57,867 nt of DNA, from NCBI GenBank assembly GCA_031265765.1, contig JAISCE010000067.1, positions 1 through 57,867 on the forward strand. The letters are read 5' to 3'. The notes under the pieces are model-generated. The model had not been told where the DNA came from. It ran no database searches and saw only the letters and a list, made by a program, of their open reading frames with translations. The DNA comes from Azoarcus sp. GTDB taxonomy: Bacteria > Pseudomonadota > Gammaproteobacteria > Burkholderiales > Rhodocyclaceae. Below, one piece after another: positions 14,814 to 23,006 of this stretch; positions within the stretch are counted from its first letter, which is position 1; every line of letters starts with the position of its first letter. Made by a program: the position numbers and the translations under genes.

Positions 14814-17072
14814 TCAGGGTGTTTCCGGTTTTGGCCGGGGCGCGGCGGTGTCGGCCAGGATCAGGTTGTGAAGCTTGCGGGCGCAGATTTCGATGCGGCG
14901 GGGCGCATCGGCCCGCCCCAGGGCATAGCGCCAGTCGGTATAGGCGTTCGCCAGCGCAGTCATGGCGCCGGCCCAGAGCGGACGGGCGGCGGCGACCCGG
15001 CGGGCGAAGCCGTCCGGGCATTCCCACGCCGCTTGCCGGAAGCCCCGGCGGGCGAGTAAACGGCCAAGACGGTTCCAGTGGCGTTGCGGCGGCGGCAAGT
15101 GACGCGATTCGCGCCGCCAGGCGATCAATTGCCCGATGGCGAGCACCAGCGCGCTGGAAATCGCCGCGCCGATCAACATCCAGACCCAGGCGAACTTGCC
15201 GCCGAGCGCGCCGCCCAGTTTTTCGCCGAGTTTCTCGCCCAGACCGGCAAGCAGGGATTGCTGTGTTTCGCCGTCGAGCCGGAAAACCCAGCGCGCGAAG
15301 AAGTCGTCCAGTCCGGGCAGGTTGCCGCCCACATTCACGGTTGCCGTCATTCCAGCGGCGGGCGCGGAGGCGGGCGGCGCTTTTTGCGGCGCGGTAGACG
15401 CCGCTTGCGGGCGCGCGGCCTCTTGCGGCGGCGGTTTCGGCGCGGCGGCGCTCGCCGGTTTGGGTTGCGCGGCTTTCGCCTGCGGCTTGCCGGCGAAACG
15501 CTCCGGCGCAATCAGGTCGACGGGGTCGATGCGCAACCAGCCCCGCGCCTCATCCCAGACTTCCGCCCAGGCGTGGGCGTGGTTTTTCTTGACGATCACG
15601 TAGTCGGTGAGCGCCATCAGCTTGCCGCCCCGGTAGCCGGCGACGAGCCGCGCGGGCAGACCGGCGGCGCGCATCAGGAAAACGAAGCTTCCGGCATACA
15701 GGTCGGCATTGCCCTCGCGGGTGTCGAACCAGAATTCATCGAGCGCGTCCGGCCCTTCGCGGAATGTGAAGCGGTCGCGCACCTTGTAGCCGTTTTTCGC
15801 CAGCGCGCCGAGCGCGGAGGCGATGCGCCCGTCCGGCGGCTGCGCGGCCAGTTCCGCGCCCAGCGCCCGCAGCCGGGGATTGCCGGTTTCGGGCAGCGCC
15901 AGCGCGCGGCGGCGCAAGGCGTCGTCGAGCGCGCCGCCCGCTTCCCATTCCAGCCACGACTTCAGACGGTAGCTCGTCTCCGCTTCCACCGGACGATGGG
16001 CGAGCACCTGCCAGTCGGCGCTGACGAAGGATTCGGCGGCGAGCGCGGCGGGCAGGTCGAGACCGTAAAGCCAGAGGCGGTCGTGCGGGGTGAGGCGCAC
16101 CGTATAGGCGATTTCGTTCGCTTTCCTCGCCAGCGTCGCGGAAAAGGCGCCGCCCTTCGTCCAGCCGCGCCGCATCAGCGTCCGCCCCTGCCCCGCTTCG
16201 TATTCCGGGCCGAGCCGCCATTCGCGCCCGTCGAAATCGTAATAGACCGGCCCGCGCCAGTAGAGCAGACTCGTCGGCGGCACCCAGTTCTCGAATTCGG
16301 CCACCAGTACCGGCGCGCTTTCGCCCACGCCGGTCTGGACTTGCCCCTGTCCGGGCTTCAGGCGGGTGGAAACGCCCAGGCCCTGATTGGATTTTTCCAG
16401 CGAGATCGACAGCGGCAGGCCGAAGGTGAGGCCGATGTCCCAAAGCGGCCCCGGAATGCGCGGGAAAAACAGAAAGAGCGCCGCCGTCAGCGGCAAGGCC
16501 AGCGCGATGCGGCCCAGGTTGCCGCCCAGGCGCGCGCCGATGCGCCGCCCTGCCGCGCGGACGGGCAAAGGCGTTTCCGCCGCCTGCCCGCCGCGCATTT
16601 CCGCTTCCGCCGCCGCCTCCAGCGCGCCCAGCGCGAGGAGCGGCAGGAGCACGATCAGCGCAAGGCCCGTCCACTCGTCCCAATGCAGCAGGCCCAGCGC
16701 GCCCGCGAGCAGCGATCCGCCCGCAAGCAGGGCGAATTCCCGCGCGCCGCGCGCTTCGGCCCATTTCAGCGCCAGCACGAGGAGCAGCGCCACCCGCACG
16801 GTACGGCTGTCCGTCCAACCGAAGGCCCATCCGGCGGTGGCGGCGACCCCGCCGAGGAAAAGCAGCCGCAAGACCGGCGTCCAACGCCGTTGCGGCAGCC
16901 TCCGGCTGCACAGCGCAAGGATCAGCGCGGGCCACGCGGCGAGAGGCAGGGCGGGCGCGTGGCTTGCCAGCGCCAGCGCCAGCAGGGCGAGGCTCCAGCC
17001 CGCGCACGCGCTGCCGGACGTGGACGCAGGCAGGGGCAAAGAGACGGGCAAGCGCGCCATTCGTCGCCTCAT
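14814..17072 (-). CDS. TgpA/DUF3488-like transglutaminase protein, catalytic Cys absent
   Basis: A 752-residue inner-membrane protein with an N-terminal helical bundle (DUF3488-like, about 15-180), a periplasmic transglutaminase fold (about 240-560), a Pro/Ala-rich linker and a last membrane helix (about 640). The His (KNHAHAWAEVW) and Asp (RIDP) of the triad are present. The usual G-F-C-E-H-Y catalytic block reads G-N-A-D-L-Y, placing Ala at residue 456 (15705-15707) where the Cys should be. It would not be a working thiol transamidase or protease. The start at 17072 overlaps the pseudopilin-like stop by ATGA; a downstream ATG at 17060 is possible. It sits with moxR and DUF58 as usual for this family. 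Confidence 0.9.
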   Translation of the reverse strand: MRRRMARLPVSLPLPASTSGSACAGWSLALLALALASHAPALPLAAWPALILALCSRRLPQRRWTPVLRLLFLGGVAATAGWAFGWTDSRTVRVALLLVLALKWAEARGAREFALLAGGSLLAGALGLLHWDEWTGLALIVLLPLLALGALEAAAEAEMRGGQAAETPLPVRAAGRRIGARLGGNLGRIALALPLTAALFLFFPRIPGPLWDIGLTFGLPLSISLEKSNQGLGVSTRLKPGQGQVQTGVGESAPVLVAEFENWVPPTSLLYWRGPVYYDFDGREWRLGPEYEAGQGRTLMRRGWTKGGAFSATLARKANEIAYTVRLTPHDRLWLYGLDLPAALAAESFVSADWQVLAHRPVEAETSYRLKSWLEWEAGGALDDALRRRALALPETGNPRLRALGAELAAQPPDGRIASALGALAKNGYKVRDRFTFREGPDALDEFWFDTREGNADLYAGSFVFLMRAAGLPARLVAGYRGGKLMALTDYVIVKKNHAHAWAEVWDEARGWLRIDPVDLIAPERFAGKPQAKAAQPKPASAAAPKPPPQEAARPQAASTAPQKAPPASAPAAGMTATVNVGGNLPGLDDFFARWVFRLDGETQQSLLAGLGEKLGEKLGGALGGKFAWVWMLIGAAISSALVLAIGQLIAWRRESRHLPPPQRHWNRLGRLLARRGFRQAAWECPDGFARRVAAARPLWAGAMTALANAYTDWRYALGRADAPRRIEICARKLHNLILADTAAPRPKPETP

Positions 17073-17479
17073 CGCCCGCCGTAGAGGTTCCAGGAAATCA
17101 CATCGTCCTTGCTCTCCACGCCGTCGGGGCCGAGCGAGTACAACTCCCAGGCGGATTCCGTGCCCGGATTGCGGTACTGGTAAGGACGCCCCCACGGGTC
17201 TTGCGGCAGGAAAGGAAGCTCGCCCCGCTCGACGAGCGCGCGCAGGCCAGCTTCGGTGGCGGGCATCCCGCGAGGGCTGAAAAGCAGCACGCTGCGCAGG
17301 GCGCGGATGTCGTCACGGGCGCGCGCATAGTGGGCATCGTCGCCGCCCGGCAAGCCGGAGAGCAGATAAGCTCCCATGCCGATGGCGGCGGCCAGGGGCA
17401 AGGCGACCGCCAGTACTTCCATGAGACTCGGCAAGCGCGACGGGCGGGGGGGCGATCCGGCTGCGGTTTCGGCTTTCAC
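17069..17479 (-). CDS. GspG-like pseudopilin-related protein
   Basis: A 136-residue protein with one N-terminal membrane helix (about residues 20-42) and a C-terminal domain ending as in GspG major pseudopilins: LPQDPWGRPYQYRNPG, then SLGPDGVESKDD. The usual prepilin peptidase site (Gly before FTLIE) is missing: the corresponding stretch is RLPSLMEVLAV, with no glycine but with a glutamate in the right neighbourhood. It may therefore be a membrane-anchored pseudopilin homologue that is not processed. The start is GTG at 17479, overlapping the cytochrome stop by GTGA. Confidence 0.8.
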   Translation of the reverse strand: MKAETAAGSPPRPSRLPSLMEVLAVALPLAAAIGMGAYLLSGLPGGDDAHYARARDDIRALRSVLLFSPRGMPATEAGLRALVERGELPFLPQDPWGRPYQYRNPGTESAWELYSLGPDGVESKDDVISWNLYGGR

Positions 17480-19122
17480 GATTTACCTCCCTGTCCGGCT
17501 TCGTGCGTCCGCCCGGCGGCGGATGCCGCTGCCGCCCCCGCCGCGCCGGTATGACGGACTTCTTTCAGGAGCAGCGGCGGAACGATGGCATCGACCTTGC
17601 CCAAGCCCTGGTTTTCGATGTTCTTGAGGATGTCCTGCACGGCCATCCGGTACCAGAGGCGGACATCCACCGTCACCGGGCCTTGCACGCCCGCGGGCAG
17701 GGCGACGCGGACATCCACCGCATCGGTCTGGCGCGGCGGAACCGGCTTGCGCGTGTAATGGAGCGTGAAAGCGTCGAACAGCAGATGGCGGCGCTCGGGC
17801 TTGCCGTCGATGTCGCGCACTTCCTTCATCCAGCGCACGGCCTCGGGGTCTTCCTCGCCTTTTTTCTCGTCGAACTTGCCTTGGTGGAAGACGGTATTGC
17901 CCGCGGCATCCTTCGCCTGCACTTCAAGCCACAGATAACGCTGGTCGAGCGGGCCGGTCGGCAGCGCATGGCCCGCGCCCGCGTTGGTCACGAGCACCCG
18001 CAGATGCAGCGCCCCATCCCGCGGCGCGCCGGGCGCGGCTTCCACCCGCAGTTCGGCGGCTTCCCGCAGGAGCGCGACGACGGCTTCGTGCGTCTTGCCC
18101 AGTTCCTTCTTGAAGGTGGCGCGGTCATACAGGCGGTTGAGTCCCGGCGGCGAGCCGCCGCGCAGGGCGGATAGCAGGCCGGCGGGCAAGGCGGTGTTGG
18201 AGAGCAGGTAATTGTTCCCGGCGAAGCGGTGAGACACCGTTTTCCTGGGCCGCTCGCCCCGCTTCAGGGCGGCGACGAAACCGGCGGGATCGGCGGCCAT
18301 GTGGCAGTCCTGGCACTGGATGCCCGCCGCGGCATAAGGCGATTGCCGCCACTCGCTGTAAGTGTCCTGGAGATTCAGCGGAGGCGTCGCCGCATTGACC
18401 GAGGTGGGACGGATTTCCGTGTGGCATGCGCCGCACAGCGCGCTGCTGCCCATCAAGGGTTGGACGCGGCGCGCGCGCATGTCCTGGGCATGACGCGACG
18501 GCGCGGCGGCGATGAGCGCCGGATGCGCGTAGCGGAAAATGCCGTTGATGTCGATTTCCAGCGCGCCGTTGCCGGCCAGCGGTTCGGCGCGGTTGGCGGC
18601 GTGGCAGACGATGCAGGCGGTGCCTTCTTCCATCGCCGCGATTTCCTGCACGCTGTTGGCGGGCGTGACCGCGCCCGCCAGGGTGCCGAGCGGATTGTGG
18701 CAGGCTTCGCACCAGCGCCCCTTTTCCATGCCGTGCGCCGCCTTGCCGGCGCGGCTGGCGAGGGTGTTTTCCAGCACCGTGCTGTCATAGACCAGATCGA
18801 GATCGGAAATGGCGTGCATCGAGGTCGCCCATTCCACCGTCTCTTTCAGGTGGCACTCGCCGCAGTTCAATGCGCCGGGCACGGCGCGCCAGTTGAGAAG
18901 CTTGCCGTCCGGCGTCGAAAGCTCGGCGGGATAGAAAGGCGGATGCTCCTTGCCGAACGGTTTCGAGTAGAGCGGCAAATCCTTTTCCGGCGTCACGCCC
19001 AGATCGACCGGCGGCGGCAACAGCCGGTCGAGCGCCAGCGCGAGCAACAACGCGGCGGCGAGCGCGAGCAGGAAGCGGCCCAGCGGCAGGGCGAAAAAAC
19101 GGGCCGGGAATTTCACGCTCAT
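17476..19122 (-). CDS. Membrane-anchored pentaheme c-type cytochrome
   Basis: A 548-residue protein with an N-terminal membrane anchor or signal (about residues 12-32) and a periplasmic domain with five CXXCH haem sites: CGECH, CEACH, CIVCH, CGACH and CQDCH. A C-terminal beta-rich domain of about 230 residues has no haem motif. It resembles multihaem cytochromes of the NapC/NrfA-like or c554 type in spacing, but I cannot place it in a named family. It overlaps the preceding cytochrome b-like gene by ATGA and the following pseudopilin-like gene by GTGA, so the pair likely passes electrons between the quinone pool and the periplasm. Confidence 0.88.
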   Translation of the reverse strand: MSVKFPARFFALPLGRFLLALAAALLLALALDRLLPPPVDLGVTPEKDLPLYSKPFGKEHPPFYPAELSTPDGKLLNWRAVPGALNCGECHLKETVEWATSMHAISDLDLVYDSTVLENTLASRAGKAAHGMEKGRWCEACHNPLGTLAGAVTPANSVQEIAAMEEGTACIVCHAANRAEPLAGNGALEIDINGIFRYAHPALIAAAPSRHAQDMRARRVQPLMGSSALCGACHTEIRPTSVNAATPPLNLQDTYSEWRQSPYAAAGIQCQDCHMAADPAGFVAALKRGERPRKTVSHRFAGNNYLLSNTALPAGLLSALRGGSPPGLNRLYDRATFKKELGKTHEAVVALLREAAELRVEAAPGAPRDGALHLRVLVTNAGAGHALPTGPLDQRYLWLEVQAKDAAGNTVFHQGKFDEKKGEEDPEAVRWMKEVRDIDGKPERRHLLFDAFTLHYTRKPVPPRQTDAVDVRVALPAGVQGPVTVDVRLWYRMAVQDILKNIENQGLGKVDAIVPPLLLKEVRHTGAAGAAAASAAGRTHEAGQGGKS

Positions 19123-19703
19123 GGCAACGGCCTTTTCGGGAAATGCAGCAGCACGAAAAAGACGAGCAAGCCCGAGAGCGTGAGGTGCAGCCGCAGCAGC
19201 GCGGGGCCGACGCCGTAAGGCAGGATCGCGGCCCGCCCCGCGAGATAGGAGATGGCGGGCGCGGCGATCGTCAGGCCGGTGACGATCGTCAGCGCCAGAC
19301 ACCACATCAGGAGATAGCCGAGCACCCTGTGATAGAGCGGCTCGCCTTTATACAGCCGGTGCAGCAGCCGCCACGGCATGACGAGATGCAGGAGCGGCTC
19401 CTTGCCGTCGCTCAGGTGCACGAAAAGGAAGGGGATGAAAAACACCAGCGCGAGCGCGCCGGAAACCAGATGCGCGACCAGCGCGATCAGGATCAGGTGC
19501 CCGTTCCCCATCGGCAGCAGCAGCACGATGCCCGTGGCGCAGGCAATGCCGATACTATAGACCATGGACATCAACAAATGACGGGAGGACGCCCGCGTGC
19601 GCCACACCAGCAGGCTGTCGGCGGCGCCGGGCTTCGCCGGGGTTTCCGGCGAAGCAGCCAGCGGCATTTCCGCCGGGCTTGCCATCGCGGTTTCGTTGCT
19701 CAT
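19119..19703 (-). CDS. Four-helix cytochrome b-like membrane protein
   Basis: A 194-residue protein with a soluble N-terminal 40 residues and four membrane helices (about 45-65, 72-100, 122-145, 163-188) carrying several helix-edge histidines, the layout of cytochrome b561 or the cytochrome b of multihaem reductases. It probably binds two b haems and exchanges electrons with the pentaheme cytochrome encoded by the next, overlapping gene. GAGGAG lies about 8 bases before the start at 19703, 11 bp after the DUF58 stop. Haem ligands cannot be assigned with certainty from sequence alone. Confidence 0.75.
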   Translation of the reverse strand: MSNETAMASPAEMPLAASPETPAKPGAADSLLVWRTRASSRHLLMSMVYSIGIACATGIVLLLPMGNGHLILIALVAHLVSGALALVFFIPFLFVHLSDGKEPLLHLVMPWRLLHRLYKGEPLYHRVLGYLLMWCLALTIVTGLTIAAPAISYLAGRAAILPYGVGPALLRLHLTLSGLLVFFVLLHFPKRPLP

Positions 19704-19714
19704 GACATGACTCC

Positions 19715-20722
19715 TCACGATGTACTGGCGGCAGCGGACAGTCCCGCCGCAACAGGCGGCGCGGACGCCGCCGTTCGTTCCCCGTACAGGGCCAGCCGCG
19801 CCAGACAGGCCCGGTAATGGGCGCGTCCCCGTCCGGGCGGGCGATCCTGCCCGTTTCCCAGGCGCAGGCCGTACTCGCGCCCCTGCCGTTCGGCGGCGAC
19901 GACCCACTGGCACAACTGCGACAAACGGGTTTCCAGATCGCCCTCGCAGGCGGCGGCATCCAGCCACAGCGCCCGCCCGCCCGCGCCGCCGTCGAAGCTA
20001 TTGACCGCCAGTTCTTCCCGGCGGCCATAAATCCGCCAGTTGATCCGGCGCGGCGAATCGCCCGGCACATAAGCCCGGACGCCCTGGAAATCGCCCGCCT
20101 CCTGCCGCCGGTGCGCCGGACTGGGCGCGTTGCCCGCCAGCGGACGCTCGCCCGCCGGTTGCGGATAAATGAGCGCCATTACATCGGGCAGCGCCCGCAG
20201 CGCCCGCCACAAGCCGAGCGGGTGGAGCGAGAAAAGCTGCAAATCCTCGATCCGCCGCCGTCCGCGCGCAGGCGCGGGCAGCGACAATTCGAGCGCCGCG
20301 CCATCGCCCGCGCCGCTCGCCGCCTGCGCGGCGGGGCCGCAGTGGCGGCGGCGTCCCCGTCCGGCGCACAACATCACCGGCCCATGCCGCCGCCCCGGTA
20401 GGCCGCGGACGCTGCCCGAGAGGTGCAAAACCTCGCCCGCGAATGCTTCCGGTTCGGGCGCGGGCAGCCATTCCAGCCCGGAGAGGCCGCGGCGGCATTG
20501 CCAGCCCGCCGAAATCCAGATCGACAGCAACAGGAAGGCCAGCGCGAACACGAGGTTGTTGCCGTAATTGACGGCAACGGCCAGCAAGGCGAACACCGCC
20601 AGCAGCCAGACGACGCCGGAAGCGGTGGGCGCGAGGACGGCGCGCGGCGGCTTCGTCGCGGCGGCCCCGGCATCCCGTCTGCATTTTCCCCAGCGGGAAA
20701 CGAGGCTACGGATGGCGCTCAT
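19715..20722 (-). CDS. DUF58 domain protein
   Basis: A 335-residue protein with two close N-terminal membrane helices (about 33-75) and a DUF58 domain with the defining GDSPRRINWRIYGRREEL motif (about 230-250), followed by a degenerate von Willebrand-A-like part. DUF58 proteins are encoded with MoxR ATPases and TgpA-type transglutaminases, and are thought to act as MoxR-assisted assembly or metal-insertion factors. The start overlaps the moxR stop by ATGA. Here the module may mature the adjacent cytochromes. Confidence 0.92.
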   Translation of the reverse strand: MSAIRSLVSRWGKCRRDAGAAATKPPRAVLAPTASGVVWLLAVFALLAVAVNYGNNLVFALAFLLLSIWISAGWQCRRGLSGLEWLPAPEPEAFAGEVLHLSGSVRGLPGRRHGPVMLCAGRGRRRHCGPAAQAASGAGDGAALELSLPAPARGRRRIEDLQLFSLHPLGLWRALRALPDVMALIYPQPAGERPLAGNAPSPAHRRQEAGDFQGVRAYVPGDSPRRINWRIYGRREELAVNSFDGGAGGRALWLDAAACEGDLETRLSQLCQWVVAAERQGREYGLRLGNGQDRPPGRGRAHYRACLARLALYGERTAASAPPVAAGLSAAASTS

Positions 20723-21711
20723 GGCAAGGGCACGGCAGCCAGCAGTTCGCGCGCTGCCGTCCCCGCCTCGCGCGCATCGCCCAAGCCGAGGCGATGTATG
20801 GCGACGGCGGGAAACACCGCCTGCACGTCGCCGGGCAGCACATGATCGCGTCCGCCGAGAAGCGCCCAGGCGCGGGCGGCGGCCAGCAGGGCCTGCGCGC
20901 CGCGCGGCGACAGCCCATAGGGGAGTCCAGCGCCGTGGCGGGTGTGTTCGGCCAGCGCGCGAATGTAGGCGAGCAACGGTTCGGCGGCATGGACGGCCCG
21001 CGCCTGCGCCTGTAATGCGAGGAGCAGCCCGGCGTCCAGCGCCGGGCCGGTCCGTTCGAGCAGCGCGCGGCGGTCTTCGCCGCGCAGGATCTCCAGTTCC
21101 GCCGCCCTGTCCGGATAACCGAGCGCAAGGCGCATCAGGAAGCGGTCGAGTTGGGCTTCCGGCAGCGGATTGGTGGAAAGCCGATCGACCGGGTTCTGGG
21201 TGGCGATGACGAAAAAGGGCCGGGGCAAGGGACGGCTCTCGCATTCGTTCGATACCTGCCGCTCCTCCATCGCTTCCAACAGGGCCGACTGGGTTTTCGG
21301 CGAAGCGCGGTTGATTTCGTCGGCGAGCAATACCTGGGTGAAGACCGGGCCGGGGTGAAAGACGAATTCGCCCTTGTCGCGGTCGAACACCGCCGCGCCG
21401 GTGAGATCGCCCGGCAGCATGTCGCTGGTGAATTGCACGCGGTTGAATTGCAGACCGGCGATGCGGGCGAGCGCATGTGCGAGCACGGTCTTGCCCATGC
21501 CCGGCAGGTCTTCGATCAGCAGATGGCCGCCCGCGACGAGGCAGGCGAACGAAAGGCGCACGGCTTCCGCCTTGCCGAGCAGTATCTGGCCCGCCTTGTC
21601 GAGCGCCGCGCCCAGGCGCGACGCCTGCGCGGCATCCACGGCTGTCGGGGCGGCTTCAGTCTCCCCGGAAGGAGGCGGAACCGGATGAAGAATGGCTTGG
21701 GCGGAAGACAT
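20719..21711 (-). CDS. MoxR-family AAA+ ATPase
   Basis: A 330-residue cytoplasmic ATPase of the MoxR branch, which acts as a chaperone for assembly of membrane or metal-containing complexes. Walker A LPGMGKT, Walker B VLLADEINRASPKTQSALLE, sensor 1 ATQNPVD and arginine-finger LPEAQLDRF are all present, so it should be active. It is the first gene of the minus-strand run down to FTR1/EexN. The start at 21711 has an AGAGG site 7 bases upstream; a longer in-frame extension is basic and not conserved-looking. Confidence 0.95.
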   Translation of the reverse strand: MSSAQAILHPVPPPSGETEAAPTAVDAAQASRLGAALDKAGQILLGKAEAVRLSFACLVAGGHLLIEDLPGMGKTVLAHALARIAGLQFNRVQFTSDMLPGDLTGAAVFDRDKGEFVFHPGPVFTQVLLADEINRASPKTQSALLEAMEERQVSNECESRPLPRPFFVIATQNPVDRLSTNPLPEAQLDRFLMRLALGYPDRAAELEILRGEDRRALLERTGPALDAGLLLALQAQARAVHAAEPLLAYIRALAEHTRHGAGLPYGLSPRGAQALLAAARAWALLGGRDHVLPGDVQAVFPAVAIHRLGLGDAREAGTAARELLAAVPLP

Positions 21712-21858
21712 GGAAGAACCTCTGGAGGTCGATCGGCGTTGACGAAGAATGGGCCGTTTCCCGCGGCGGACACGCAAACCGCGCGCGGCGCGGGCCGCCT
21801 TTCGTTTTCACGGCGCGGCGGGAATCGGGGACGAAGGCGGCGAACATGGGCTTTCCCC

Positions 21859-23001
21859 TCAAAAATCCAGGCGCCATCCCAATGCGCCGGCCCAACTGTC
21901 CCAATTCACACCGTTGAGACGGGTTTTCGTCGATTCGCCGGAGGAGAGAAAAGTGCGATCCGTCCCATTCCTCAACCGCTGCTCGCTGCGATCCAGCGTG
22001 AACGTGATGGCGCTTTGCGCGGACAAGCGCCAGAGCGCGCCGATCTCTGCCTGCCAGCCGCTGCTGTTGCCGTGATGCCTGAAACTGACCGGGTGCTCGA
22101 AATTGCTGCGCAGATTCCAGTCGGCCTCGGCGCGGTAGCGGTACCACTGCTGTTTCAGCCCGAACCGCAAATCGAACCGCTTTCCGAGATGCGCATCGAG
22201 CCGCAAACCCAGCCAGGGGCCGTGCCAGCGCGGGCGGTAGTGCGAATCCAGCCCATGGATCGGGCCGAGCGGAACGCCAAAGCCGAAATCGCTGACGACC
22301 TGCCGGCCATGGCGGGAGCGCAAATCCTGCTCCTGGTACGCATAGCCCGCCATCGGCGTCACGCCGACGCGACTGTGCGGCATGATGCGCCAGCCCAGTC
22401 CGAGCGCGAAGCGGCTCTCCGTGCTGCCATGCGGTTTGGAATAGGAGCGCGAAAATTCGCCCTGCCTGCCGTTATACATATAATCGGAGTCCCGCACCTT
22501 GCCGGAGAATCCGGAGGCATAAGCCAGTTCCCCGGCGATGGTGAAGCCGTTGGCGGCCATCCAGTCGCCGTTCAGGCGAAATTCCGCCATCTCCGTTTCC
22601 CATTCCAGTTCGGAGAGGACATTGGGCGCGCCGCCGGAACCGGCGATATTGAAATCGAGCCGGTCGCGGCGATAGCCGAGGGCGGCTGTCCAGGCGTGGC
22701 GCAGGTCTTTGGGATTTGCGCCCTCCTCCGCGTCCGCGGCGCTCTGGGCCGGCGCATCCGGCGCATCCCGGCGCTCGCCGTTTTCCGGAAACATCGTCAT
22801 GAAAAACGTGGCGGGCGCACCGGACGGCGCGTCCGTCGCGGGCCGCGCGGTCGTTGTGGATTGCGTAACCATTGTGGGCGGCGTCTTCGCGCCGAGGCGC
22901 GCGCCATCGTACACCCATATGCCGGCATCATCCAGCGGATGCGCCTGGAGCGGCGCGGAAAATATCGAAACCAGCGCCAGCAGCGCGCATTGTTTTTTCA
23001 T
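21859..23001 (-). CDS. Omptin-like outer-membrane beta-barrel protein
   Basis: A 380-residue secreted protein with a signal peptide (residues 1-20, ending LQA), a Pro/Ala-rich stretch (about 40-100) and a C-terminal beta-barrel of alternating strands ending in Phe, the outer-membrane C-terminal signature. The barrel loosely follows the omptin protease layout: LSELEW, then RDSDYMY (Asp171 and Asp173, like OmpT Asp83/Asp85). In the region where OmpT has its Asp-x-His pair this protein seems to have Asp294-x-Asn296. It is the last gene of the secretin operon, 5 bp after the secretin. Omptin homology is my reading and needs structure-based checking. Confidence 0.55.
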   Translation of the reverse strand: MKKQCALLALVSIFSAPLQAHPLDDAGIWVYDGARLGAKTPPTMVTQSTTTARPATDAPSGAPATFFMTMFPENGERRDAPDAPAQSAADAEEGANPKDLRHAWTAALGYRRDRLDFNIAGSGGAPNVLSELEWETEMAEFRLNGDWMAANGFTIAGELAYASGFSGKVRDSDYMYNGRQGEFSRSYSKPHGSTESRFALGLGWRIMPHSRVGVTPMAGYAYQEQDLRSRHGRQVVSDFGFGVPLGPIHGLDSHYRPRWHGPWLGLRLDAHLGKRFDLRFGLKQQWYRYRAEADWNLRSNFEHPVSFRHHGNSSGWQAEIGALWRLSAQSAITFTLDRSEQRLRNGTDRTFLSSGESTKTRLNGVNWDSWAGALGWRLDF

Positions 23002-23006
23002 GGTTG

